Counted from the stretch's first letter, positions 1 to 10,362 are shown. The stretch is DNA of 64,000 nucleotides from Eutreptiella sp. 'Long Island Sound 2002' (GCA_964036045.1 OZ038387.1:56514427-56578426); one strand, 5' to 3'. Numbers and translations: made by a program. Notes: generated by a model from the letters alone, not told the origin.

Positions 1-1055
1 CACCCCGGGGCGGCAGTTTGGCCCCGACCGCATGCGCACGCCGGAAGGGAGCGCGCCGGCGACACGAAGGGGGCCAGGATTGAGTACCGCAGGCCGCCGC
101 CCAGAAGGGGATCAGGGAGGCCGCGGCGCGACACCCCCCCCCCCGCCCCCCCACCGGCCCGCGGGCCGCGGGGGCCCCGGCCCCCACCCCCCGAAGCAGG
201 GGGGATGGTCCCCCCCCCGCCCGAGAGAGGAGCCGGAGCGCGACCCGCCCCCCCGCCCCAGCCACCGGCTCCCATGGGGGCCGCGAAGAACAAGCGAGCC
301 CGCGCCTACGCGCCAGGACGCCGCACAGATCGTACCCAGAGAAGCCTGGTGAGCACGAACTGGAGTGGTATGGGGGGCCACGCCCCCCATGGACAGCACA
401 ACGCCAGTGACACCTGCTTTGTTGCCTGCCCAGGGAAGGCAGAGGGACGGAATGAGGCAGAGCGACCCCCCGCCCTACAGGCCCCCCCCCGGCCGCACAA
501 CCGGGGGGTACGGCGCACGCCCCCCCCCCCAAATCCGTCCCCCAGCACATGAACGCCACGGACCCGCCCCGCGGCGCGCAGCCCCCACAGGGCGTGCCGA
601 CCGAGGGGACAGAGCAGGGCCCCCACACCCGCACGCCCGCGCCCACAACACGTGGATCGCGGACCCCGACAGCCCGCCCAGTGGGCGGGCAGTCGTGGAG
701 GGGGGGCGCATGACCCCTGACGCCCCTCGCAACGGTAGAAGGCACCCCCCCCCGGGGACGCCCTGCCGCCACCCCCACAACCCCAAGCCAAGTAGGGGGG
801 AACGGGGACCGGACCGCCCCCCCCCAAGCACGCCAGACGGAGCAAGGGACCGGGGCAGGACACGCGGAGGGGCACGGACCACGTGGAACGGCCCTAACAG
901 CGCCCAGTGCTGGCACCACGCGAGGTGCGCACGCCACTCCACCCAGGGGGGGGGGGAAGCGGACACCGCGAGAGCGTGAGCGCACACACGCGAAAGGGAC
1001 ACGCGGGGACTACCAGAAGAGCAACCGGACAGAGCGCGCGGAACGCACAGACCGC
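1..1055. other. GC-rich left flank, no supported gene
   Basis: Very C/G-rich sequence with C homopolymers near 130-150 and 480-530. Open frames exist on both strands but encode only Pro/Arg/Gly-rich low-complexity peptides with no recognisable domain. It is the pre-insertion DNA of the LTR element that starts at 1061, and the same DNA resumes after 11371. Confidence 0.6.
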
Positions 1056-1060
1056 GTGGA
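1056..1060. repeat. Target site duplication, left copy (GTGGA)
   Basis: The five bases GTGGA directly precede the left LTR and are repeated directly after the right LTR at 11367-11371. Five-base duplications are normal for Ty3/gypsy integrases. Confidence 0.9.
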
Positions 1061-1541
1061 TGTAAACGCTGCATAGTGGTTGATCTTTGTTGTAACTGCG
1101 AAGCCTGTAGCCTTGATGCCCCAGGGGTCGTAACGCCCGACACTGCCCCTGATATCTCCGAACCCACATAACCCTCTTCAGACCCATTTCCAGCCTCTGG
1201 GAGCGACATATGCGAAGCACTTGTAAGTCCTTTGAACTCCATGGTGGAATATGAAGAGTACGAAAACCCGGTCTACAAAAATGGAGCAGACATAGAATCT
1301 CAATGCGCATTCATCGCACATAATGACACAACGTGAAATCATTCGAAATAATTTAAATAAATCCGATTGGGAAATCACGAAAGACAAATGCGACTCGACG
1401 CGCGCTCACAGGCGACATCTGGCGGCGAACGGAAAACATGAAAACAAGCGGAAAATTTACTGCACTAATGTAAATCTGAGAATCATTGGAATTCTGATCA
1501 CATTGATGTATAATCTGCGTGCTGTCACTGCTGCCGTTACA
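1061..1541 (-). repeat. 3' LTR (left on the plus strand)
   Basis: 481 bp, plus-strand ends TGTAA and TTACA, so the LTR carries a perfect 5-bp terminal inverted repeat. It is collinear with 10886-11366. It still contains the start of the leader reading frame (ATG complement at 1240-1242), which here runs on into flanking DNA. Confidence 0.93.
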
Positions 1542-1551
1542 CTCCCCCTCT
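1542..1551 (-). promoter_or_regulatory. Polypurine tract for plus-strand priming
   Basis: On the minus strand this reads AGAGGGGGAG and abuts the 3' LTR, the usual place for the RNase H-resistant primer of plus-strand synthesis. Confidence 0.8.
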
Positions 1552-2254
1552 GAGAACATACGCCAGTATGTCAGACTGGGTCAAGTGAAGTGAGCGAAAC
1601 GGCGAAAGTGACCAAAAACCGACTAATCTAAGGCAAAATGTGTGAAAATGAGCTGAATTGAGCAAAATTGTGCTGAGATCTGTGCTTCGCGATGGCCATC
1701 GACTTGAATGAAACGCATAGGTACCTCAGGGCACACAGAAAAAACTTCGTTCAAGCTCGAAAATTCGAAAATTGAAAGTCTGAGTGAAGAATGTACATGA
1801 TGATCCATGATCCATGATTCACAATGAAATCAGGATCCGACATACCACTGCCAGAAAACAGAAAACCAGCGTCGCCATGTCGTCGAGCGTCAAAAAAATA
1901 GGGTATCCCCTCATGGAGTCCAAGATATGTGAAACTGGCTGGTGTCATTTGCAGTCCTGAGACCAGATGCCAGACTATGGTACAAAATGTGCCTGAATTG
2001 AGACCAAAATCAGTGAATTGCACACGGATTGAGGGTGGCGAAATCTGCAACAAGCCAATACAGGTCCAATTCATTGTCGATAGACTCTGTGTGTTGTGTT
2101 GAACGGAAGTCCAGTTCTCATTCATAGCCAATCCAGGTCAAATCCTCATGATGATGAATCCCATGATGGAAATCCAATCATTTAAGTAATGATAGCCAAG
2201 AAAACCCAGTGTGTGATCACCACACTGTCAGTATTGTTCCCAGGGCTCCATGTT
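1552..2254 (-). other. 3' untranslated internal region of the LTR element
   Basis: About 0.7 kb between the polypurine tract and the decayed third frame. I see no domain and no long frame with protein-like composition. Confidence 0.5.
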
Positions 2255-2825
2255 TCATCCAGTATGAGCCAGAAGGGTAAATTGACTCGTTATAGTCCCA
2301 GAATGTATAAGCATCCAATGCTTGGTACTGGGAATTTGCCAAAAACTGAGCTGATTCTGAGGGGGATTCCAACACAATCCACAGATGAACAGCGAGTCGA
2401 CACAAGTAAGAACACCATCGTCGTCACTTGGTCTATATAAGCCCTTTGACAGTGGTCGATTGGAAAACAAGCCAACTGTCTCAATGTAAGAGCTGATGGA
2501 AATGACATTCTCAGCAGATCCGTCAAACACATGAAATGAATCAGCCTCAGTCATGTGCCAGAATCTCTGTAATGAGCACGAACTCGAACGAGTCCTTCCC
2601 AAGGCGAGTAGAGGGGTCCAGTCGACAGCTAAACACGAGAGTGTCGTCGCGGTTGAGGATAATGGCCTTTCGGATCTTCGGATTGGAATCATCTACAATG
2701 AAGCACATGATTCACATGATGACCATGATGGTAATGATGGATGGAATGACCAGGATGACCCCAGAATGTCCCATCATCTGTTCATCGAACCACATAGACG
2801 ATGCGTCAGGACTGTTTTGTTCCCA
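2255..2825 (-). pseudogene. Fragmented third ORF downstream of integrase
   Basis: Same strand as pol, in the position where some Ty3/gypsy elements carry an extra gene. Protein-like stretches lie in successive frames: about 2825-2712 (acidic start, then a hydrophobic run ending in a stop at 2712), about 2708-2547 (charged, stop at 2547) and about 2556-2255 (145-codon frame whose last 100 residues look protein-like). The shifts between frames suggest one decayed gene. The hydrophobic segment could be membrane-spanning, but I recognise no family and do not call it an envelope protein. Alternatively these are chance open stretches in a 3' UTR. Confidence 0.3.
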
Positions 2826-2884
2826 TGCCAAGGGTATATGTAAACCGTAAACCTTTTGGAGAGTTTCGGCGATTCAAATTCTGA

Positions 2885-4810
2885 TCAGATCTTGTCTGGA
2901 ATGGATGATGCCAGGATTGGAGCTTCTTCTTGTGCTTGTAAGTCTTCCTTGGTGACACAATCCTTGATCAGCGAGAGCTCCTTGTCAATCTCAGGGTGTT
3001 TCTTCAGGAACTTGATGAAAGTGTCCGTATACCCATGGATAAAGCTTGAAGCTGGCTCCCATTTGTCTTCTTCTGGACCGAATCCTTTCCATCTGCACAG
3101 AAAGTACCACTTGTTTCGAGCATTTTTCTTGTAATCAAGGATCTTCTCCAACTCGAAACTGCTGGTGACCATCTTCCTGTCGCTCAGGTACTTCGAAGTC
3201 CAGTAGAGAGGCTTGAACCTTCCTTTGGGGCAGGGTACTTCGGCCTTCAAACGATCTCGATGTACTTCTTGATGCCTGCCTGGCTCAATTTCAATGTTGA
3301 ATGTAGTCTCACTTAGTTGACCACTGACTTGGAATGGGCCATCCCAGAAGGGTAACAATTTGTTGTCGTCCTTCAGGGTCTCGTCTGACTTACGAAGCCA
3401 AACTTGCTGGCCTTTCTCGAAGGGTTTTCCTTGCGTTCTTGGCTTATTTTTGAAATTCAACCAATCTGCTTGATTCTCCACTTTGGCTTGGATCCACTTA
3501 GACTCTAAGTCCTTGATCCTCTCAAACCATTGTGAGGCGTCGTAGCACTGCCTTGGATGATACATCACTGGTCCTGGACCCATCTTCCCACGACCAAAAA
3601 CAAGCTCATTCGGACTTAATTCAGTGTAATTCTTGGTACGATGGTATCTTCTCAAGACACAGTAAATTGTCTCCAACCAATTGTAGTCTTTTTCAGTCGC
3701 CAGGAATTTTCTCAGAATGCTGATAAGAATCCTTCCAGCGCGTTCAGCAGGGGGAGCTCCATGGTCGTAGACTCGGGCACGAAGATGATGAACTCCCAAT
3801 AGAGCACACATGTTCTCCCACCAAGTCCCAATGAACTCCTTCCCACTGTCCGTCAGAATTTCACTGGGCACATCCCAGTTACTCATCCACTGACTTGCAG
3901 TCCACTTGGCAGCCATTTCAGAGGTGAGATGCTTCGTGTTGCAAGGGAGGACCTGGATGTAGCCACTGTGGCGGTCTTGAATTAACAAAACCCCATCAAT
4001 GGGCTTCCTCGTGTACAGACATTCCTCTTGGATTTGTCCCAACTCGAAGACATCCGCCGTCACCTTGTCGAATAACCTCTCAGGAATTGGTAATCCCTTC
4101 AGTAGTCCTTCTGCCTTTTGATTCTTGGGGATGGTCGCCTGACATTGCTTGCATCCTTTGGCAACTCGTTCACAGGCACTCTTGAGATCCCGTGTGTACA
4201 CTCTGTGTCGTAGCTCCTGCTCCAGAACAAGAGAATGTGTGTGGGCTGTCTCATTCCGATGCCAATGTTTGACATATTGGTCAATTAGACAATCAGGAAC
4301 ACAAATCCGTCCTTGCCAAAATAACTTGTCGCCTTGGATTTTGAAATCAGACGTCTCTGCAGAGTCGTAAGGCTTGTCCCCTTTCAACTTGTGGTATACA
4401 GACCCAAAGAACCTGTCCTCCTTGTACATCTTCGTCCAATCCACATAGAGGAAGGAAGTTTCCTTGTCATTTTGTTGTGGAAGGAGCGTGGATTTCGCTT
4501 TGGATCTCGTCGTAGGAAACACATTCAGGAGTGGCAGCGACGACTCAGAGTCAGAGTTAACTCCTGCAGTCTGATCTGCCTTGGTAATCTCCTTGCATCT
4601 GACCAAATCCACCTTCATCCGATTTTTAATCGAACATTGGAGACAATGTTTCTTGATCAGTGCTTGTTCCTCCTTGTCGAACGCGATCACTTCAGCTTTA
4701 TCCGTCGCTGTCCCATGAAAACTCACTTCAGAGTAAGCCTCTGAGGCTGGGTAGGCCCAGCGACTCAGGGCGTCCGCCACTGTGTTGTAGCGACCCGGAA
4801 TGTAAGTCAC
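2885..4810 (-). CDS. Integrase with C-terminal chromodomain (3' part of Pol)
   Basis: 641 codons. The first residues continue the end of the RNase H domain in a different frame and carry the typical VADALSR motif (11-17). An HHCC zinc-binding region follows (His 182-192, Cys220, Cys223). The catalytic core has candidate acidic residues Asp253, Asp321 (in TDSGKEF) and Glu356, with D-to-E spacing of about 35 as in retroviral-type integrases. A GPF motif (491-493) lies in the C-terminal domain. Residues about 553-605 form a chromodomain (YFLCRWKGFGPEEDKWEP). The enzyme would insert element cDNA and the chromodomain would tether it to modified histone. The nominal start at 4810 is only where the frame becomes separate from the upstream Pol frame, which stops at 4807. 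The natural product is probably one Pol polyprotein, and the frame break is described under findings. Confidence 0.9.
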   Translation of the reverse strand: MTYIPGRYNTVADALSRWAYPASEAYSEVSFHGTATDKAEVIAFDKEEQALIKKHCLQCSIKNRMKVDLVRCKEITKADQTAGVNSDSESSLPLLNVFPTTRSKAKSTLLPQQNDKETSFLYVDWTKMYKEDRFFGSVYHKLKGDKPYDSAETSDFKIQGDKLFWQGRICVPDCLIDQYVKHWHRNETAHTHSLVLEQELRHRVYTRDLKSACERVAKGCKQCQATIPKNQKAEGLLKGLPIPERLFDKVTADVFELGQIQEECLYTRKPIDGVLLIQDRHSGYIQVLPCNTKHLTSEMAAKWTASQWMSNWDVPSEILTDSGKEFIGTWWENMCALLGVHHLRARVYDHGAPPAERAGRILISILRKFLATEKDYNWLETIYCVLRRYHRTKNYTELSPNELVFGRGKMGPGPVMYHPRQCYDASQWFERIKDLESKWIQAKVENQADWLNFKNKPRTQGKPFEKGQQVWLRKSDETLKDDNKLLPFWDGPFQVSGQLSETTFNIEIEPGRHQEVHRDRLKAEVPCPKGRFKPLYWTSKYLSDRKMVTSSFELEKILDYKKNARNKWYFLCRWKGFGPEEDKWEPASSFIHGYTDTFIKFLKKHPEIDKELSLIKDCVTKEDLQAQEEAPILASSIPDKI

Positions 4811-7800
4811 ATGGAGGTCAAATCTTGAACAAATCTGCTGAGAGTTTCATGCCAACGGCCTCTTCTCCCAGCTGGTCCACCAGGGGTATCCACATGTTCT
4901 GTCCTCCAGCTCTCCAGTGACTTGTGGTCAGTCAGTACCTCAACGCGATGGCCCAAGATCCAACCTTCATAACGCTGTAAGGCACAAAGGATTGCGTAGG
5001 CTTCTTGTTCCCTTGGACTCCAATTTCGCTGTCTTGTTGTAAGTTTGCGAGACCAGAAAGCCAGAGGATGATGGTGACCTTCGTCATCGACTTGTTCGAT
5101 CGTAGCACCAATGGCGTAACGACTGGCGTCTGTAGGAATATAAAAAGGTCTTCCATCCAACCACGGAGTCTTTAATGTAACCACATTTGCCAGTGCTTCC
5201 TTGAGACCAGTAAATGCCTCTTCACATTCTGGCGTCCACTTGAGCTTGACTTGAGATCCCTTCTTTCCTTCTATTTTGCCAACCTTGAGTAACTCTGTCA
5301 ATGGACCAGAGAACTTGGCGTAGAGAGGAAGGAACTCGTGGTAATAATTGCAGCAGCCTAAAAAGGCACGAAGCTGCGTGATGGTTTTAGGCCTTTCCCA
5401 GAGCTGCAGGGCAGCCATTTTCCCTGGGGCTGGTCCCCTTGTCCCATCTTCAAAGACAGAGCCACAAAATTCCACACTCTGGAGGAACATTTTGCCCTTC
5501 TTGGGTCCACACACGAGCTTCTCTTGTCGAAGGACTTTGAGAACTTTTCGAACTTGTTCTTCGTGCAACTTCAGGCACTCATCAAAGTTTTTTCCCAACG
5601 GCGTGGCAATCAGAAGGTCGTCAATGTAGATGCTGCAGAATTCTTGTAAATCCAGAGACTTGTGCTTCTGAAATAAAATAGTCTCCATCATCTTCTGGAA
5701 CATCGACGGCGCATTCTTCAGACCCATCGGCAATACAGTCCACTGGACAGTGCCACAGGGCGTACACATTGCCGTCAAATGCCTGTCCTCCTTTCGAAGT
5801 GGCATTTGGTGAAAACCATGGCGCAAATCCAACACAGTAAAGAGCTTGCCTTTGGCTCTCGCGGCGATCTCCTTCTCGATTAAAGGAAGAGGATGCGCGT
5901 CTGGTACCGTGGCGGCATTCAGGGCTCTGTAATCCACCACTAGATGCCAAGCATCTATGCTGGATTGGTCAGCAGGTGGGGGTTTTGGCACAGTAAATGG
6001 TGCTGAACACCACTCAGAACTCATGCAGCCCTCCAACCAACCGAACTCATAGAGATTGCGCTCAATAATCTTTCGCAGGGCATCTGCTTTGGTGCCGTGT
6101 AGATAGAATGGACGTTGTTTGTGCACCTTTGAGCCTTCGATTATGTCAATCTTGGCTTCCCGATTTTCACATCGAATTGGGGGGTTTTTCCACAACTTCC
6201 CACTCAGCACGTCATCTTGATAATCTTCGAACACTGCGTCCCTTCTTGCAGATATCTTGTCTCCGTCGACCTGATTCCCACATTTAATCACCGACATTAT
6301 GTCCACCAATTTGCGAATTGTTGGTCGTGGTCTCATGTTCTCGGCCACTTCATTCAAAACTTCTTCGTCGCATTGTTGGCGGATGAAGCTCACCTGAGCT
6401 CGCTCCTCCGTGGGATCCCACCAATGAAAGGGGTCCACGAATGTCTTGAAGGGATGGTCGGACGAATTCAGCTTCATTCCTGTCAATTCAGGCGAGATTC
6501 TTGGAGATTTGTCATCATTCTTGCTTGAAATCTTGACATTTTTGGCTTGATTCTTGTCTGATGGGGACGAATCGTAATGGATGGAGGCGTTCTCTTGAGG
6601 GACGCCGATTGTCCTTCCCTCCTTCCGCGACGATACGTCGGGATTCCGCTCTCGATTGTCTTCATCCACCTCAATTTCGTCGATTCTTGAGGAATTTGAC
6701 ATGACCTCTTCTGTTCCCATTTCACTGTCATCTTGCCAATAATCTCCCAGATTCCCGTCAACTAAGCACGCCAACGTGCTCCACGAACGCTGTGGCAAAG
6801 GCTTGCCATTGTCTTCGCAATACAGCTTCACTCCCTTGTGAGGTAGCTCGACAATGTCGATTGAAATGTCCATAATGTCCTTGAACCACTCTTGTCTTGG
6901 CCAATTGGGGACAATTGAAATCGCCTTTGCGCCGGATTGCTTCAGCTTCTGCACTACACGAGGGAAAACGTCGAAGGGCGGATTGATCCAAAGAGGTTCA
7001 GACCAGTCCTCACTCCAGGCATCGTCGTAGAACTTCGGAAATCCTTTATTTTTCTTGTTTGCAAAGGCATCAACTTGAGGACGAAAATTGTGGTTCCTTT
7101 CGAAATAATCCACCAGAATGTCCCGCCATTTGTCGACTACTCGATAGCAAACTGACTTCCACTTCTTGCAGTTCAATGATTCCACCTTTCCTTCGTCGAA
7201 TTCTTCTTGATTTTGTGTCCATTCCTGCCCATCTTGCTGAAAATGCAGCTTATTTCTCTCCTTGAATTGGTGGATACTCTTGGTATATGGGTGCAGGTAA
7301 TACAGGTCAGACGGGTCGCTGGTCGACGGATCTTTGAGGAAGCATGTCCTGTGTCCCATGGGCGACAGACGGTGAGCGTGAAGCCAGGGTTGACCCAAGA
7401 AAAAATCATACTTTATGCTGGCTTCATAGAACTTTCCAGAAAACCACTCCTCCGTGACCGTCTCTTCCACGCTCCACACAGATTGTTTCACCAATCTGAC
7501 CGCCAATTCTGCTTCTCTGTCGCCACCGTCAAGGCGATGTCCGCTGACTCCCTCCAGCTGGACAGGGGTCGAGGACATCTTCGCCTCATCCTCCTGCAGA
7601 AAGCCTTTCCTCACCAGATTAACTTCTGAACCATTGTCAATCAGACATCTGGCAAGTTTAACCTTACCATCCGTAGTTCTGACCTGGATCCAGCAGACAA
7701 ACTGGCGCTGCTTGCCTCGCCGGACAGCGCTGAGGACCCAGGCAGGGTACAGGAGGCCGGAGGAGCGCGCCAGCCGGTCCCAGCAGCGTCCATCCACCGC

Positions 7801-7872
7801 CCCAACTACCCTGATGGGCTTTGTCTCCTGCCACTCAACCCCAGTGTTGGGATTTGGGTCAAGTTGGCTTCC
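4807..7872 (-). CDS. Pol: protease, methyltransferase-like domain, reverse transcriptase, RNase H
   Basis: The frame opens after a TAG at 7873-7875 and has no early ATG. Residue numbers count from a GTG at 7797. A retropepsin-like site CLIDNGSEVN (51-60) has DNGS instead of the usual DTGS/DSGS. Residues about 240-340 resemble the adenine-methyltransferase-like domain of DIRS-type elements, with NPPF at 272-275 and the PNWPRQEWF segment. The reverse transcriptase spans about 590-785, with LDLRHGFHQMP (first Asp 657), LPMGLKNAPSMFQ and the YIDD box at 724-727. RNase H follows, with DAS (Asp890), the EQEAYAI Glu and LTDHKSL (Asp957). Together these make proviral cDNA and mature the polyprotein. 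The last 13 codons diverge from family pattern and end in TGA because of a local frameshift into the integrase frame. The frame is the same as Gag, separated by two closely spaced stops. Confidence 0.92.
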   Translation of the reverse strand, partial: GSQLDPNPNTGVEWQETKPIRVVGAVDGRCWDRLARSSGLLYPAWVLSAVRRGKQRQFVCWIQVRTTDGKVKLARCLIDNGSEVNLVRKGFLQEDEAKMSSTPVQLEGVSGHRLDGGDREAELAVRLVKQSVWSVEETVTEEWFSGKFYEASIKYDFFLGQPWLHAHRLSPMGHRTCFLKDPSTSDPSDLYYLHPYTKSIHQFKERNKLHFQQDGQEWTQNQEEFDEGKVESLNCKKWKSVCYRVVDKWRDILVDYFERNHNFRPQVDAFANKKNKGFPKFYDDAWSEDWSEPLWINPPFDVFPRVVQKLKQSGAKAISIVPNWPRQEWFKDIMDISIDIVELPHKGVKLYCEDNGKPLPQRSWSTLACLVDGNLGDYWQDDSEMGTEEVMSNSSRIDEIEVDEDNRERNPDVSSRKEGRTIGVPQENASIHYDSSPSDKNQAKNVKISSKNDDKSPRISPELTGMKLNSSDHPFKTFVDPFHWWDPTEERAQVSFIRQQCDEEVLNEVAENMRPRPTIRKLVDIMSVIKCGNQVDGDKISARRDAVFEDYQDDVLSGKLWKNPPIRCENREAKIDIIEGSKVHKQRPFYLHGTKADALRKIIERNLYEFGWLEGCMSSEWCSAPFTVPKPPPADQSSIDAWHLVVDYRALNAATVPDAHPLPLIEKEIAARAKGKLFTVLDLRHGFHQMPLRKEDRHLTAMCTPCGTVQWTVLPMGLKNAPSMFQKMMETILFQKHKSLDLQEFCSIYIDDLLIATPLGKNFDECLKLHEEQVRKVLKVLRQEKLVCGPKKGKMFLQSVEFCGSVFEDGTRGPAPGKMAALQLWERPKTITQLRAFLGCCNYYHEFLPLYAKFSGPLTELLKVGKIEGKKGSQVKLKWTPECEEAFTGLKEALANVVTLKTPWLDGRPFYIPTDASRYAIGATIEQVDDEGHHHPLAFWSRKLTTRQRNWSPREQEAYAILCALQRYEGWILGHRVEVLTDHKSLESWRTEHVDTPGGPAGRRGRWHETLSRFVQDLTSM

Positions 7873-7884
7873 CTATTGCCATTC

Positions 7885-10320
7885 TTAGTCTTCGTTCGGC
7901 TGTACGTCCTGTACATGTCCTTCGTCAACCCATTCCTCTCCTGCTTCGACGGCATTGACTCCTTTTCCACGTCCACGACCACCAAATGATTTTGCACCAC
8001 CACCTTTCTTACCTCCTTGGCCTTTGTTGTTGGAGGTGTTGGAATTGGGGTTGGATTCGTTGGATCTGCCCTTGCCTTGACCTCCAGTATCCTTCTTGTT
8101 GCCGAAGGTCTTGTTCGCTGGCGTCTCCGCGTACAGGGGGTTGCCATTCACCTTGGAATCATCTTGATTCCCGGACTTTCCTTGGCCTTTTCTACCTTTT
8201 TCACCAGATTTTCCACCAGATTTTCCACCAGCATCAGTCCATCTTGAGCCACTTGGATCTCCGCCTTGCTGCGAGTAATCTTTTGGTGTCCAGTCTCTGT
8301 TCTTTCCTTTGGACTGCCCTTTACCCTTTCCCCTTCCATGCTGGTCAGCATCTCGTGCTCCATCCTGCTGGGGATTTTTGGGAGAATTTCCCTTTCCATC
8401 CATTTTGGACTGAATTGTCTTGAGATCTGAGGGCGTCCACCTGTGACCTGCGGTCGTGTGAGTCGCCGCTCGACCTTCTTTTCCAAGGGCAATGCACACA
8501 GAGCATCCCTTCTCACCAACGGCGTTGACCTTGCCTCCGAAGCCATGTGCATCCTGGGACTTCTGGCGCTCTAAGTTTGCATACTTTTCAAGTTGGTCCC
8601 AGATCTGCTCGACTCCATACGAGAAGATCCACGGTCGCACCTTCAAAACTGTTCCCTTATACTTCACTTTTCCATCTACCATGCTGCAGAAAAACTCCGA
8701 CTGTTCAGAATGGTGGAAACCAACTCTCCATCTGCCCTCACGAATAGTGGTGTCTTTCAATCCAGTAGCACTGATAGAGTGTAGCAACTCACGAACTGCC
8801 ATTTTTCCCATAGTCTCCGGCAATCCTCGGACTTCAACCCAGTTGCCCAGGACTTTTTGGTCCGCCTGAGAGTCCCTGATCTTCTGCTTGGTCTCTGGGG
8901 TGAGCTTGCTCAGGAGGATCTTCTTCATTTCGCTTTCAGAAAGCCCTTCTCCCGAATTTTCTGCCTCTTGCACCAAAAACTCCCAATCTTGCCTTGCAAT
9001 TTGAATTTCTTCCAGAAACAATTTCTTGATCGCCCTGAAGTTCTCGAAACGGTTCCTGTAACGATCTTCAGCAAGTCGAGAGCCTTTCTTCTTGAGACTT
9101 CGATACAACTCTTCATAAGTCAGGGGATCTCCTTGATTCTGCCTTTCGACATAAACATTGTATGTACTTTCTCTGAGTTTGCCAGTCAAACAGTCCATCA
9201 ACCCAAGGATCCAGAGTTCCTTGTCCAGTTTCTCCGTCTGCAGCCACACCATGAACTGCCTCTCGAAGGACGCCCAGTAATTTGGGTGTCCTGAGAACTT
9301 CGGCTGCTCCATTACAGACCCTCGAAGCCTCATGTGCAACGGGTTCAGCAGGTGGTTCAGGTTGAAATTTGTGGCTGTGCCAACCGGATTGACGAACACT
9401 GGGTTGACTGCGGCGCCTCCCATTGCCTGTGCCTGCGCAATTGCGGCCGCCAGCAACGCCTGGTCCACAGTAGGCTGCACGAACGGCGTTGGTTGAGCTT
9501 GATGCAGCCTCATCTCCTTCAATTTCTTCTGCTTTTGTTTGATTTTGGCTTCGTTTTCTTTCTGCTGCCGGTCCTTCTTCTTCAAAGCCATTGATCGCTC
9601 CTTCACGTTGGTCCTTGCTTCTCCATCAATGTCTCCGACAGTACCAACAGACAGTACAGACCTCTCGGACGAAGATTCTCCTCCTTCGGTACCCAGATTG
9701 AACCCAATAGCACTTCCAAATCCAGTAGGGGGGATACCAGAAATTCCAGTAAAAGCTGGATGGTGGCCAGTAAAAGCTGGGGGTGCTGGAGAATGTGGTG
9801 CGCCGTAAGGCGTGGATGCAGGTGCAGCTGAGGAGGTAGGTGCTGGGTGGCTTGCCATTGTAGGCGCTGGTCCAGTGAGCCCAGTAGTGCTCAGATTTTG
9901 TACCAGATTTGTAAGCTTCTCCAGCTTCTGCTCCATCTCCTTCCACTTGCTGTCATCATCCCTCTTTTTCTCCTTGGCGGCCTTCTTCAGCTCCTTCACC
10001 CTGTCTTCCAGCAACAAAATCTGTCGTCGACAGGAGCAGTCCTTGGCACACTCGCCACATGACGGGCATCTCGTACCTTTTCCTTTGCTTCTCACTTCAT
10101 CAACCCAGCTGTCAACACTGGAGTTGGAGTGGGGAAGCTTGGACAGTTGCTCCCTGGAGAGGTGAGAATGCGTCGAATCACACCTCATTTCGTCGACCAC
10201 GTCGTCGTTCGGACCCCAGGCGCCCGACGGACCAGCGTGCTGACGCACATTCTGGCCTCTCTCTTCGGCGATCATGGCAATCTGCACCATCACGGCGGCC
10301 TGGTGGTCCAACTGGTCCAT
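7885..10320 (-). CDS. gag: Gag-like structural protein
   Basis: 811 codons from the first ATG. The frame is open upstream to a TGA at 10363-10365. Cys-rich cluster CPSCGECAKDCSC (85-97), a charged coiled coil (about 100-143), a Pro/Ala-rich linker, a second charged helix (about 240-270), and a capsid-like region (about 340-490, starting QPKFSGHPNYWASFERQF). A CCHH-type knuckle follows (Cys606, Cys609, His621, His626), then a long Gly/Lys/Arg-rich tail suited to RNA binding. It should package element RNA into particles. It ends in TAA, and nine bases later a TAG occurs in the same frame before Pol opens. Gag-Pol linkage would need readthrough of both, an unseen frameshift, or these stops are lesions. 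Confidence 0.8.
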   Translation of the reverse strand: MDQLDHQAAVMVQIAMIAEERGQNVRQHAGPSGAWGPNDDVVDEMRCDSTHSHLSREQLSKLPHSNSSVDSWVDEVRSKGKGTRCPSCGECAKDCSCRRQILLLEDRVKELKKAAKEKKRDDDSKWKEMEQKLEKLTNLVQNLSTTGLTGPAPTMASHPAPTSSAAPASTPYGAPHSPAPPAFTGHHPAFTGISGIPPTGFGSAIGFNLGTEGGESSSERSVLSVGTVGDIDGEARTNVKERSMALKKKDRQQKENEAKIKQKQKKLKEMRLHQAQPTPFVQPTVDQALLAAAIAQAQAMGGAAVNPVFVNPVGTATNFNLNHLLNPLHMRLRGSVMEQPKFSGHPNYWASFERQFMVWLQTEKLDKELWILGLMDCLTGKLRESTYNVYVERQNQGDPLTYEELYRSLKKKGSRLAEDRYRNRFENFRAIKKLFLEEIQIARQDWEFLVQEAENSGEGLSESEMKKILLSKLTPETKQKIRDSQADQKVLGNWVEVRGLPETMGKMAVRELLHSISATGLKDTTIREGRWRVGFHHSEQSEFFCSMVDGKVKYKGTVLKVRPWIFSYGVEQIWDQLEKYANLERQKSQDAHGFGGKVNAVGEKGCSVCIALGKEGRAATHTTAGHRWTPSDLKTIQSKMDGKGNSPKNPQQDGARDADQHGRGKGKGQSKGKNRDWTPKDYSQQGGDPSGSRWTDAGGKSGGKSGEKGRKGQGKSGNQDDSKVNGNPLYAETPANKTFGNKKDTGGQGKGRSNESNPNSNTSNNKGQGGKKGGGAKSFGGRGRGKGVNAVEAGEEWVDEGHVQDVQPNED

Positions 10321-10362
10321 CAGCTCCTCCCAGTCCTCTTGCTCCTGCAGTTGGGCGTAGAA

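Noticed and set aside
306-1242. Minus-strand frames in the left GC-rich flank (189 and 255 codons)
   Set aside because: Pro/Arg/Gly-rich composition from C-rich DNA; the longer one is the LTR leader frame running out into flanking sequence.
2255-2825. Envelope gene downstream of integrase
   Set aside because: Only short broken frames with one hydrophobic run; nothing identifies an envelope protein.
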